64,000 nucleotides of DNA from Sandaracinaceae bacterium (lineage in GTDB: Bacteria > Myxococcota_A > Polyangia > Polyangiales > Houyiibacteriaceae), in the NCBI GenBank assembly GCA_016706685.1, contig JADJJE010000012.1:186001-250000 (forward strand). The letters run 5' to 3'. Position 1 is the stretch's first letter, and the number at the start of each line of letters is the position of its first letter. Under the pieces are notes generated by a model. It was not told the DNA's origin. It saw only the letters and a program-made list of their open reading frames with translations, and searched no databases. The position numbers and the translations under genes are program-made. Positions 1 through 8,202 of this stretch are shown one piece after another.

Positions 1-189
1 CTGCCCGTCCATGCACTGCTGCTCTTCGCTCAGCGCGTACACGCAACGCCCGTCACGCGGCGCTTGGAAGGCCTCGCACGTGAGGGTGACCTCGGCGGGC
101 GTCGTCGTCTCGGGAGGCGGCGCGCCGCCACAGCCCATGAGCGCGATCGCGAACCAGAGTGCCGGAGGAGTAGGGTGCTTCGAGTTCAT
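1..189 (-). CDS. Secreted lipoprotein, 3' part outside window
   Basis: Only the first 63 codons are in the window; the frame is open to base 1. The protein starts MNSKHPTPPALWFAIALMGC, a short signal peptide ending in a lipobox (LMGC), so Cys20 should be lipidated and the protein anchored in a membrane. After it come a Pro/Thr-rich linker and a Cys-containing region (CEAF, RCVY, QQCM), which suggests a disulphide-bonded extracytoplasmic domain. The start lies 42 bp downstream of the stop of the preceding minus-strand gene, so it may belong to the same transcription unit. The function cannot be told from this fragment. Confidence 0.7.
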   Translation of the reverse strand, partial: MNSKHPTPPALWFAIALMGCGGAPPPETTTPAEVTLTCEAFQAPRDGRCVYALSEEQQCMDGQ

Positions 190-231
190 GCGCCCTATGA
201 AGCCCGCACTTCGGCCGCGTGACAACCCTCG

Positions 232-963
232 TCAGACGCGAACAGGGGCGATGGCGGGCAGCATCTCGAGGTGACGCTTGAGGGCGCTCTCGTGCTGGCG
301 AATCTGCTCGAGCCGCACGGCGGTGCGCACGTCGCGCATGACGCTGCGCGTGGCCTCGTCCACACCGGCGAGCGTCTGCAGCGTGGGCACCTTCACGCTG
401 ACGAACGCGAGCGAGCGCAGCACGGTCGTGATCTTGCTGGGGCGCGGGGCGGCCGCCGGCTCGTGGGCTGCCCCGGCGTCCTCGGCGTCGTCGTCCCGCG
501 CGTCGCGCACGTCCACCAGCTCCCAGCTCTCGTCGCACAGGTCGCCCCAGACCGAACGGAACGCAGCCAACCGCTCGGCGCGTTTGAACTCGTCGGCGGC
601 GCTGCGCTCTTGCTCCGCGAGAGACTGGTCACGCTGGGCGGCCGCCGCGAGACGCAGCGCGCGCACCGACTCGAGCTCCGCTTCGGTCTCGCCACGCACC
701 AGCACCACGGCCAGGTGCGCGTCCACCGAGAGCAGCTTCGCGATGCCTTCGTAGGCCTGGTCGTTGGAGGGAATGCCAGCGCGGTCGGCGATGTGGAAGC
801 GCGAGAGCACCCCCAGGTTCTGACAGACCTCGAAGTACAGCACGCGGAGCAGGCGCAGCTCCGCCTCGCGCGCGTCATGGTGTGTGCGCCACGCGCCCGC
901 GAGCTTCATGGCCACGTCCAGCGCCTTGGGCGCGGCGCCCAGCATCACCGAGACGGGGTCCAT
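232..963 (-). CDS. Hypothetical cytoplasmic protein (243 aa)
   Basis: I do not recognise this family. The ATG overlaps the TGA of the upstream MaoC-like gene by one base (TGATG), so the two are probably translationally coupled. The product (begins MDPVSVMLGAAPKALDVAMK) has no signal peptide. It looks mostly helical: an N-terminal part rich in Leu/Glu/Arg, a charged Ala/Glu/Arg segment around residues 100-140 that could form a coiled coil, an acidic linker (RDARDDDAEDAG) near 155-165, and a second helical part to the end. Codon use matches the neighbours. No catalytic motif is visible. Confidence 0.75.
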   Translation of the reverse strand: MDPVSVMLGAAPKALDVAMKLAGAWRTHHDAREAELRLLRVLYFEVCQNLGVLSRFHIADRAGIPSNDQAYEGIAKLLSVDAHLAVVLVRGETEAELESVRALRLAAAAQRDQSLAEQERSAADEFKRAERLAAFRSVWGDLCDESWELVDVRDARDDDAEDAGAAHEPAAAPRPSKITTVLRSLAFVSVKVPTLQTLAGVDEATRSVMRDVRTAVRLEQIRQHESALKRHLEMLPAIAPVRV

Positions 964-1418
964 CAGTAGAAGTACCGGCTGAGCGACTCGATGACGCAGC
1001 CGGGGCGGTCCTCGCCCTCGATCTCGATGGTGATCACGGTGGTGGCCTGCAGGCCCCCCTTCACCTCGATGACCTCCTTCACCTCGCCGCGGCCGCGCAC
1101 GCGCGCGTTCACCTTCACCGGCGCGGGGAAGCGGATCTTGTCGCAGCCGTAGTTGACGCCCAGCTTCATGCCCTGCACCTCGATGAGCTGCGGCAGGAAG
1201 AAGTTCGACAGCGACAGCGTCAGGTATCCATGGGCGATGGTGGTGCCGAAGGGCCCTTCCTTGGCGCGCTCGGGGTCCACGTGGATCCACTGGTGATCGC
1301 CTGTGGCGTCGGCGAACTGGTTGATGCGCTCTTGGGTGATGGTCAGCCAGTCGGTGACGCCCAGGTCGGTTCCGGCGGCGCCCCGCAGGGCCTCTTGTGT
1401 CGCGAATACGGTCGGCAT
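963..1418 (-). CDS. MaoC-like (R)-enoyl-CoA hydratase / dehydratase
   Basis: A 151-aa single hotdog-fold protein of the MaoC dehydratase family, which adds water to or removes it from acyl-CoA thioesters. The catalytic region is visible at residues 35-50 (ADATGDHQWIHVDPERA: Asp and His at the usual spacing), followed by GPFGTTIAHGYLTLSL, the conserved hydratase helix. The length is normal for the family. The start at MPTVFATQEAL was chosen over a longer upstream frame because it begins where family similarity begins and a -10-like TACCTT lies 6 nt upstream. It is divergent from purB and heads a unit with the 243-aa hypothetical gene. Acyl-CoA substrate unknown. Confidence 0.88.
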   Translation of the reverse strand: MPTVFATQEALRGAAGTDLGVTDWLTITQERINQFADATGDHQWIHVDPERAKEGPFGTTIAHGYLTLSLSNFFLPQLIEVQGMKLGVNYGCDKIRFPAPVKVNARVRGRGEVKEVIEVKGGLQATTVITIEIEGEDRPGCVIESLSRYFY

Positions 1419-1424
1419 GGCGCG

Positions 1425-1430
1425 AAGGTA
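1425..1430 (-). promoter_or_regulatory. -10-like hexamer for leaderless MaoC gene
   Basis: On the minus strand the sequence reads GCTACCTT, then 6 nt, then ATG. There is no Shine-Dalgarno. The spacing would put the transcription start at or next to the start codon. Confidence 0.45.
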
Positions 1431-1527
1431 GCAGCGCGCGCGGGTCCTGCGAGCGGGACGTGCGCACGGGCCTGGCAACCCGGGTCGCGGCGTTGCGACG
1501 GAGGCCCTTCGCTGATAAGCCCCGCGC

Positions 1528-2895
1528 ATGGAGTCCTCGACGCTGACCGCGCTCTCTCCCCTCGATGGCCGCTACGCCAAGAGCGTGGATGCCCTTCGTC
1601 CCTATCTCAGCGAGTTCGGGCTGATTCATCACCGGGTGCGCGTCGAGGTGCGCTGGCTCGAGTCGCTCGCCAGCAACCCGGGCATCCCCGAGGTGCCGGC
1701 GTTCTCGGCCGAGGCGCTGGCCAGCCTCGAGCGCATCGTCAGCGAGTTCAGCGAGGCCGACGCGGAGCGCGTGAAGGCCATCGAGCGCGGCACCAACCAC
1801 GACGTGAAGGCGGTGGAGTACTTCCTGAAGGAGAAGATCACCGGCCAGCCCGAGCTCGAGGCGGTGACCGAGTTCCTGCACTTCGCGTGCACCTCGGAGG
1901 ACATCAACAACCTCTCGCACGGCCTCATGTTGGCCGAGGCACGCCACCGCGTGCTGCTGCCGGCCATGGATGCCACCATCGGCGCCATCCGCGAGCTGGC
2001 ACACCGCTACGCAGACGTGCCCATGCTGAGCCGCACGCACGGACAGCCGGCCTCGCCCACCACCCTGGGCAAAGAGCTCGCCAACGTGGTGGCGCGCCTT
2101 CGCCGGCAGCGGCACCTGGTGGCGGTGGTCCCGCTGCTCGGAAAGATCAACGGTGCGGTGGGCAACTACAACGCGCACCTCAGCGCGTACCCGACCCTGG
2201 ACTGGGAGGCGCACGCGCAGGCCTTCGTCGCGCGCCTGGGCCTCGAGTGGAACGCCTACACCACGCAGATCGAGCCGCACGACTACATTGCGGAGCTCTT
2301 CGACGCGGTGGCGCGCTTCAACACCGTGCTGCTCGACTTCGACCGCGACGTGTGGGGCTACATCTCCCTCGGCTACTTCGCGCAGCGCGTGGTGGAGGGC
2401 GAGGTCGGCTCGTCCACCATGCCGCACAAGGTGAACCCCATCGACTTCGAGAACTCGGAGGGCAACCTGGGGCTCTCGAACGCCATCCTGGGCCACCTGG
2501 CCAGCAAGCTGCCCGTCTCGCGCTTCCAGCGTGACCTCACCGACAGCACGGTGCTGCGCAACCTGGGCGTTGGGCTCGCCCACGCGCTGCTCGCGTATCA
2601 GGGCACCATGAAGGGTCTCGCCAAGCTGGATGCGCGCCCGGATCGCATGGCGGCCGACCTCGACGACAACTGGGAGGTGCTGGCCGAGCCCATCCAGACC
2701 GTCATGCGCCGCTACGGCATCGAGAAGCCCTACGAGAAGCTCAAGGCGCTCACCCGCGGCAAGCGCATCACCGCGCCCGAGGTGGTCGAGTTCATCCACA
2801 GCCTGGACATCCCCGACGCAGAGAAGGCCCGCCTCGCTCTGCTCACCCCCGCCACCTACGTGGGCAACGCCGCCGATCAAGCGCGCCGCATCTGA
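1528..2895 (+). CDS. purB: Adenylosuccinate lyase
   Basis: 455-aa enzyme of the fumarase/aspartase superfamily. It cleaves SAICAR and adenylosuccinate with release of fumarate in purine synthesis. The N-terminus (SPLDGRYA) is typical of the E. coli-type PurB. The superfamily signature loop GSSTMPHKVNP, which holds the catalytic serine, is at residues 294-304. THGQPASPTTLGKE (about 170-183) is the conserved His-containing block. Length matches the family. The ATG start is 8 nt after a GATAAG sequence and has no Shine-Dalgarno. The gene is followed 25 bp later by menB on the same strand and is divergent from the MaoC-like gene. Confidence 0.97.
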   Translation: MESSTLTALSPLDGRYAKSVDALRPYLSEFGLIHHRVRVEVRWLESLASNPGIPEVPAFSAEALASLERIVSEFSEADAERVKAIERGTNHDVKAVEYFLKEKITGQPELEAVTEFLHFACTSEDINNLSHGLMLAEARHRVLLPAMDATIGAIRELAHRYADVPMLSRTHGQPASPTTLGKELANVVARLRRQRHLVAVVPLLGKINGAVGNYNAHLSAYPTLDWEAHAQAFVARLGLEWNAYTTQIEPHDYIAELFDAVARFNTVLLDFDRDVWGYISLGYFAQRVVEGEVGSSTMPHKVNPIDFENSEGNLGLSNAILGHLASKLPVSRFQRDLTDSTVLRNLGVGLAHALLAYQGTMKGLAKLDARPDRMAADLDDNWEVLAEPIQTVMRRYGIEKPYEKLKALTRGKRITAPEVVEFIHSLDIPDAEKARLALLTPATYVGNAADQARRI

Positions 2896-2907
2896 AACGA
2901 CCTTGTC

Positions 2908-2913
2908 AGGAGA
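2908..2913 (+). promoter_or_regulatory. Ribosome-binding site of menB
   Basis: AGGAGA lies 7 nt before the menB ATG. It fixes the menB start and is one of the few strong Shine-Dalgarno sites in the window, as expected for an internal operon gene. Confidence 0.7.
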
Positions 2914-2920
2914 CAGCATC

Positions 2921-3817
<897 letters not shown>

Positions 3818-3831
3818 GCGGTTCCAGGCTG

Positions 3832-3859
3832 CCGAGGAGGAGGGCCGCCGCCTCCTCGG
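3832..3859. terminator. Hairpin between convergent menB and lipoprotein gene
   Basis: A perfect 9-bp inverted repeat (CCGAGGAGG at 3832-3840 and CCTCCTCGG at 3851-3859) with a 10-nt loop sits in the 51-bp gap between two convergent genes. There is no T-run on either side, so it is a candidate bidirectional terminator by position and symmetry only. Confidence 0.5.
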
Positions 3860-3868
3860 TGCCACGCA

Positions 3869-4915
3869 TCAGAAGACGCCGTTGGTGATCTCGAGCACGT
3901 ACGGGTCGCAGTCCGGCGCAGAGGTGTCGGCCCAGCTAACGCGGATCATGAAGTCCTGCGTGTCGTTGGCGCACGAGTTCAGCGTGCCATCGTTGGCCCC
4001 GCAGGGACACTGCCCGCGGCGCCCCGAGTTGTTGGAGTCGAGCGCCCAGTTGGTGTCGGTGTAGCCGGTGCTTCCGTCACAGAGCACCGTGCCGCACCCC
4101 CGGTACACGTTGAAGCGGTAACGGTTCCCCGGGTTCTGGAGGAAGCGAACCCGCACGTGGAAGTTGTCACAGGAGACATCGGACGAGTCCGTCGCGGAGA
4201 AGCGGTACCAGACCTCGCGGCCGGCCGACAGCGCGTTGTCCGTGACGGTGATGGTCTGCGCCTCGCCCCCCACGTCCGGCACGGGTGCGAGCCCAATGGC
4301 ACCCGCGCAGGAGGCGCCGACGCCCAAAGCGGGAGAGGCGGCGCACTCGCACGCGTTACCCGGGTCGGCGTCGTAGTTGTACGTCCCGACGGCGCAGCAC
4401 ACGGAGGCAATACAAGTGTCGTCCGTGGGGTCACCGGGGCACAACGCGGTCGGGTCGCCTTCGTCCACGCCGCCGCTGCAGTTCTCGTCCGACAGGCCAC
4501 AGACCTCGCTGGCGCCCGGGTTTACCGCCGGGTTGGCTTCGTCGCAATCCGTGCCAGCCGGGTAGCCATCGCCATCGACGTCCACGTCACCTGGGACGCA
4601 GTGCAGGCCGGTGCAGGTGCTCCCTTGTGGGCACGTCGCAGACGTAAAGCAGCGCGGGTACTCCACGCAGGCGCCGTTGGAGCAGCGGAAGAACGGCTGG
4701 TCGCAGACCACGCCATCACACGAGAGCGTGCCCATGTCGCGCCCCATGTCCACGGTCCCTTGGTCCTGGCCCATGTCCTCTCCGTCACTCGAGTCGGTCC
4801 CCATGTCCATGGGCGTTCCGCCTCCGGAGCCGCAGCCGGCTGACCCCAGGCCGAGCAGAGCCAGCGCGTGGAGGATGGGGAGCGTGCGTGACCGCGAGGG
4901 AGTTGTGGTCGCCAT
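3869..4915 (-). CDS. Secreted lipoprotein with MopE-type metal-binding repeat
   Basis: 348-aa extracytoplasmic protein. The start MATTTPSRSRTL was chosen because it gives a standard lipoprotein signal peptide ending at GSAGC. A Met/Asp/Gly low-complexity linker follows (repeats of DMG, residues about 38-65). Next comes a Cys-rich stretch (VCDQPFFRCSNGACVEYPRC), then the motif DVDGDGYPAGTDCDEANP and DENCSGGVDEG at about 110-150, which is the calcium/metal-binding repeat found in MopE-like proteins. The C-terminal half, with a DFMIRVSWADTS segment, looks like a beta-sandwich. Proteins of this style are abundant in Polyangia. Binding partner unknown. It ends convergently with menB. Confidence 0.85.
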   Translation of the reverse strand: MATTTPSRSRTLPILHALALLGLGSAGCGSGGGTPMDMGTDSSDGEDMGQDQGTVDMGRDMGTLSCDGVVCDQPFFRCSNGACVEYPRCFTSATCPQGSTCTGLHCVPGDVDVDGDGYPAGTDCDEANPAVNPGASEVCGLSDENCSGGVDEGDPTALCPGDPTDDTCIASVCCAVGTYNYDADPGNACECAASPALGVGASCAGAIGLAPVPDVGGEAQTITVTDNALSAGREVWYRFSATDSSDVSCDNFHVRVRFLQNPGNRYRFNVYRGCGTVLCDGSTGYTDTNWALDSNNSGRRGQCPCGANDGTLNSCANDTQDFMIRVSWADTSAPDCDPYVLEITNGVF

Positions 4916-5027
4916 CGATACCGTGAGCAACGTGGAAGAGGGGCAGGCTGCGCCGCGCGCGCCTAGAATCAGATTGATACCTGCATCGGCACCGTATGGC
5001 CAGTCTGGGGCCGACAAAGGCGCCGAA

Positions 5028-5612
5028 TCAGAGAGGAGGAGTCGCGGACGCGCCACCACGCGGAGGCGGTGGGCGGCCCTCGGCGGCGGCCGCGAGGAAA
5101 CCAAGGGCTTGCTCGGCATGTGGCTGCAGCACGCGCGCTAGCGTTTCGGCGAAATAGGGGCCGTGTGGCCGTGGGATGGTGCCCCGTTCGGTCCAGGTCA
5201 CCCGGGTGCGCGCGGGCGTGACGGCAGCATAGCGGACCTGGCCCTCCGAGCGGACGCCGGCTGGCAGCGTCTGCTCCCAGGTGACGCCCTGCGCGCTGGC
5301 GCTCGTGATGCGCAGCCCTCCCGTGCCGAAGCCGTCCCCGCGCCAATCGACACGCGCCCCCCGCCCCGCGCTCGGGCCCGCGTACGTGCGCCGGAGCGTG
5401 GGGTCCGCGTCGTCGTTCCAGCCGAGCCACGCGACGTGCTGCCGGGGGCTCGCGACGAACGGGTGGATGGCGTCGATGGGGGCGTCGACCACGACGCTCA
5501 CCTGCACCTCGTAGGAGTTGTCCAGGAACATCCCAGCACCGCCGCTCACCAGGGCGAGCACCAGCAACACCGTGAGCACCACGCTCACCCCGCGTCCGAA
5601 CCGAGAAGCCAT
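5028..5612 (-). CDS. Membrane-anchored SRPBCC (START-like) domain protein
   Basis: 194 aa. Residues about 8-30 form a hydrophobic anchor (VVLTVLLVLALVSGGAGMFL). The rest fits the SRPBCC/polyketide cyclase fold: a first strand with VQVSVVVDAPIDAIHPFVASP, a central WLGWNDDADPTLRRTYAG segment, then alternating strands and a long C-terminal helix (FAETLARVLQPHAEQALGFL). Such proteins bind hydrophobic ligands in a cavity; the ligand here is unknown. The start follows the stop of the nuclease-like gene by 14 bp, with a TATCTT hexamer 6 nt before the ATG, so it may be transcribed both with that gene and on its own. Confidence 0.75.
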   Translation of the reverse strand: MASRFGRGVSVVLTVLLVLALVSGGAGMFLDNSYEVQVSVVVDAPIDAIHPFVASPRQHVAWLGWNDDADPTLRRTYAGPSAGRGARVDWRGDGFGTGGLRITSASAQGVTWEQTLPAGVRSEGQVRYAAVTPARTRVTWTERGTIPRPHGPYFAETLARVLQPHAEQALGFLAAAAEGRPPPPRGGASATPPL

Positions 5613-5618
5613 GCTGGG

Positions 5619-5624
5619 AAGATA
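5619..5624 (-). promoter_or_regulatory. -10-like hexamer for leaderless SRPBCC gene
   Basis: Minus strand GCTATCTT, 6 nt, ATG. It lies directly behind the stop codon of the upstream gene and has no Shine-Dalgarno. Confidence 0.4.
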
Positions 5625-5626
5625 GC

Positions 5627-6193
5627 TCAATGCGGCAGCAGGCCCGAGCGGCCCGCGAGGAGCAGCGCGAGGGCCACCACGGCGCTCAGCAGGACGAGCG
5701 TGAACGCGGAGGGTGCAGGACCGCGGAGGACGCGGCGGGGGAACTCGACCTCCTGCACGAGCCCCGCTTCCACGTCCACCAACAGCACGCCGTCCACGTC
5801 GAAAGCCACGGAGTACTCCAGCAGCTGGCGGCGGGTGGGCGGGTGCGCCAGCGAGGGGGCACGGTCGCCAGTCTTCACTTCGGCCACGTAGTGCTTGCCC
5901 CGGCGGCTCACGAGGTAGTCCGCGCGCAGGGCGACGGGCCAGCTCTGGCCTGCCAAGCGTGGGTGGTAGGTCGTCGCGAGCTGGGCGTCGCGCACGCGGT
6001 AACCATGGTCGCGCAGCAGCGTGGCGGCTCGCTTCTCCCCGCGGAGCGCACGACGTGCTCGGCGGTGGGCCACGCGGCTGCGGAGCAGGCGGCGCGCCCA
6101 CACGCCCAAGCCCAGGAGCCCCAGCGCGAGGAGAACGCCGAGAAAAGCAGGCGTCAACGAGATTTGATGGAGGGTTCGTGGAATCGAAAACAT
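5627..6193 (-). CDS. Membrane-anchored PD-(D/E)XK nuclease-like protein
   Basis: 188 aa. A hydrophobic segment at about 13-33 and another at about 163-181 bracket a soluble core. The core has the hallmarks of a PD-(D/E)XK endonuclease fold: RGEKRAATLLRDHGYRV (Glu53, first helix), Asp92 in LRADYLV, Glu105-Val-Lys107 in HYVAEVKTG, and Gln123 in TRRQLLEY. The order resembles YraN/Holliday-junction-resolvase-like proteins, but with membrane anchors at both ends. The family prediction rests on motif reading, not a search. A TATAGA hexamer is 9 nt upstream of the ATG. It is followed by the SRPBCC gene after 14 bp. Confidence 0.7.
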   Translation of the reverse strand: MFSIPRTLHQISLTPAFLGVLLALGLLGLGVWARRLLRSRVAHRRARRALRGEKRAATLLRDHGYRVRDAQLATTYHPRLAGQSWPVALRADYLVSRRGKHYVAEVKTGDRAPSLAHPPTRRQLLEYSVAFDVDGVLLVDVEAGLVQEVEFPRRVLRGPAPSAFTLVLLSAVVALALLLAGRSGLLPH

Positions 6194-6202
6194 CAGTGGT
6201 TC

Positions 6203-6208
6203 TCTATA
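6203..6208 (-). promoter_or_regulatory. -10-like hexamer for the nuclease-like gene
   Basis: Minus strand GCTATAGA, 9 nt, ATG. No Shine-Dalgarno. It lies at the edge of the AT-rich gap. Confidence 0.45.
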
Positions 6209-6345
6209 GCAGGGAGGTGTGACATCGCTCCCGCGTCGCGTGACTCAATATGAAAAGAATCGCGATAATCAAAGCAATAAAATGGCTCGGTGTGGGGTGG
6301 TTGAGCGTTTTGGTGTCGTTGGAATCACGCTATGGCGATGGGTTG

Positions 6346-6365
6346 AGTGGATAAGCTGTGGATAA
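6346..6365 (-). promoter_or_regulatory. Pair of DnaA boxes
   Basis: Bases 6357-6365 read, on the minus strand, TTATCCACA, the consensus DnaA box. Bases 6346-6354 read TTATCCACT on the minus strand, one mismatch, in the same orientation and 11 bp apart start to start. They lie beside the most AT-rich stretch of the window. No dnaA, dnaN or other origin-linked gene is near. Confidence 0.55.
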
Positions 6366-6821
6366 CTCTAGTGGTGGGCCATGGAGAAAAATCGGCGCCT
6401 CATGTCGAATTGTATTGACGGCACGCTCCGGCCTCTGGCATCTTGAGTCTTGGAAGGTCGCGAAACACGAAGCAGCGGGTCTCTGGCCGGCTGTGACAAA
6501 GCGAAGCTTGAAAATCGAATACGAGTTGCAGACATGATCTCGACAGCGCGCTCGGGCGTGGACGTGGCGAAGCAGTCCCTCGTGGATTAGCCGGACGCGT
6601 CGACATCACCTCGAGAGCCTGCATCGGCGACGTCGCCTTCGGGTGCGGCGCGGATAGCCACCGGGTGCTCGTCATCCGGCGGCAGAGGCATGTCATGCGG
6701 GTGTCGTCCCAGCAGAACGCTAAACACGGGCTGCAGGGGGTGGCGTCTCGCATCGGGCTAGGTGAAACACCCTGGTTCCCACAACACACCCGCTCTCGGG
6801 TAGCGCGCACTGACTTCGGTT

Positions 6822-6860
6822 GGTGCACGAGACTCAGCGGTGCACGAGCCTCGGCTCGTG
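6822..6860. repeat. 17-bp tandem repeat running into an inverted repeat
   Basis: GGTGCACGAGACTCAGC (6822-6838) is followed at once by GGTGCACGAGCCTCGGC (6839-6855), 15 of 17 identical. The second copy continues into GGCTCGTG so that CACGAGCC (6843-6850) and GGCTCGTG (6853-6860) form a palindrome. Confidence 0.6.
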
Positions 6861-7220
6861 TGCAGCACGGCTCTCTGGCTCTGGCCAGGGGCTGCGAGAG
6901 GCGAGCGGAGCGGCGGCAACGTCGCGCCCTCGAGGGGCCGTGGTCGTGGAGCTCGACAAGCAACGCTCGTGGCGTGCTCGCGGGAAACCGTGGTGCACGC
7001 AGAGGCGGCCCTGAGTTAATTCGCAGGAATCGCCAGTGACTTTCCACCGACGGGGTGGTCTCTTGCCAACGCTCGAGACCTCCCCGTTTTCTATTCCGTC
7101 ATCGTGCGGCGGCTCCTGCGCGGTTCACCCGTGGTGTTGCGTTCCGCTGCGCAGCGGGTTGGCAGAAAACGCCCGGTAGTTGTCATTGCTGCCAGAGTCG
7201 TGCGCGAGCACCCTGTGCTC

Positions 7221-8201
7221 ATGGACCGACGCGTCGTCATCGCGGTGTTTCCGGGCATCCAGGCGCTCGACCTGGTGGGCCCGCTCGAGGTCTTCCACGC
7301 CGCTCACAGGCACCTCGGAAGTGGGCGGGGCTACCGCGTGGAGGTCGTCGCGGAGAGCACGGACGTGCTCCAAACGTCGAGCGGGCTCCAGCTGCTGGCA
7401 GACCGCTCCTTCTCGTCCGTTCGGGGCGCCATCGACACGCTGGTGATCGCGGGTGGGGAGGGGGCTCGGGCTGCTGCGCACGAGCGCCGCGTGCAGGCTT
7501 GGGTGCGCCGGGTCTCGCCCCTGTCTCGCCGCGTGGCCGCCGTCTGCACCGGGGCCTTCGTGCTCGCCTCCGCCGGCGTGCTCGCGGGGCTGCGCGCCAC
7601 CACGCACTGGGCGTACTGCGGCCGGCTGGCGCGCGACTTCCCCGACGTGAACGTCGCGGACGATGCCATCTACGTTCGAGATGGTCGCGTGTGGACCTCG
7701 GCGGGCGTCACGGCGGGGATGGACCTCGCCCTGGCGCTGGTGGAGGACGACCTCGGGAGTGAGGTGGCGCTGGCCGTGGCGCGCCAGCTGGTGATGTTCG
7801 TCCATCGGCCGGGCGGGCAGTCTCAGTTCAGCGCGCAGCTGGCCTCTCAGCTGGCGGAGCGCGAACCCCTGCGTGAGCTGCAGGCCTTCATCGCGGACAA
7901 CCCCACCGCCGACCTTTCGGTCGCTCGCTTGGCGGCCCGCGCCGCCATGAGCCCCCGCAACTTCGCCCGCGCGTTCGCGGCCGAGGTGGGTGTGACCCCC
8001 GCCGCCTTCGTGGAGCGCGCGCGGGTCGAGGTAGCGCGACGCCTGCTCGAGACGACGCGGGACGACGTGGAGTCCGTCGCCACGCGCGCGGGTTTCGGCC
8101 GCGTGGAGACCTTGCGGCGCAGCTTCCAGCGCAGCCTGGGCGTCAGCCCCAGCGACTACCGGCGGCGCTTCCAGCCGCGTTCTCGAGCCAAGGAGACATG
8201 A
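7221..8201 (+). CDS. DJ-1/PfpI-domain AraC-family regulator (GlxA-like)
   Basis: 326 aa. Residues 1-190 form a class I glutamine-amidotransferase/DJ-1-like domain with GPLEVFHAAHR, the nucleophile-elbow region AVCTGAFVLASAGVL and ATTHWAYCGRLA. Residues about 215-320 are a double helix-turn-helix AraC domain (LSVARLAARAAMSPRNFARA and VATRAGFGRVETLRRSFQR, ending LGVSPSDYRRRF). The start MDRRVVIAVFPG was chosen because the family begins there. It is followed after 1 bp by a stand-alone DJ-1 protein whose sequence resembles this domain, so it probably controls that gene. Effector unknown. Confidence 0.9.
   Translation: MDRRVVIAVFPGIQALDLVGPLEVFHAAHRHLGSGRGYRVEVVAESTDVLQTSSGLQLLADRSFSSVRGAIDTLVIAGGEGARAAAHERRVQAWVRRVSPLSRRVAAVCTGAFVLASAGVLAGLRATTHWAYCGRLARDFPDVNVADDAIYVRDGRVWTSAGVTAGMDLALALVEDDLGSEVALAVARQLVMFVHRPGGQSQFSAQLASQLAEREPLRELQAFIADNPTADLSVARLAARAAMSPRNFARAFAAEVGVTPAAFVERARVEVARRLLETTRDDVESVATRAGFGRVETLRRSFQRSLGVSPSDYRRRFQPRSRAKET
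8191..8196 (+). promoter_or_regulatory. Ribosome-binding site of the DJ-1 protein gene
   Basis: AGGAGA lies 6 nt before the ATG at 8203, inside the last codons of the AraC gene. It indicates coupled translation. Confidence 0.6.
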
Positions 8202-8202
8202 G

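Larger units (their letters stand above)
6194..7220. other. 1-kb gene-poor gap, locally AT-rich, no convincing gene
   Basis: Bases about 6230-6420 are clearly richer in A/T than the rest of the window and contain two adjacent DnaA-box sequences. Bases 6822-6860 hold a tandem repeat and an inverted repeat. Several frames are open, including a long one on the minus strand (6400-7047) and a 56-codon open stretch ending at 6587 (minus) whose reading looks mildly protein-like. None has codon bias like the neighbours, a start signal or a recognisable domain, so I call no gene. It may be regulatory DNA or a decayed gene. Confidence 0.6.

Noticed and set aside
6400..7047. 215-codon open frame on the minus strand in the 6.2-7.2 kb gap, and a 56-codon stretch ending at 6587
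   Set aside because: No start signal, atypical amino-acid mix with many Cys/Arg/Ser/Pro, no recognisable domain; at most a decayed gene.
6194..7220. Chromosomal origin of replication
   Set aside because: Only two DnaA boxes and no dnaA, dnaN, gyrB, gidA or parAB nearby; reported as a DnaA-box pair only.
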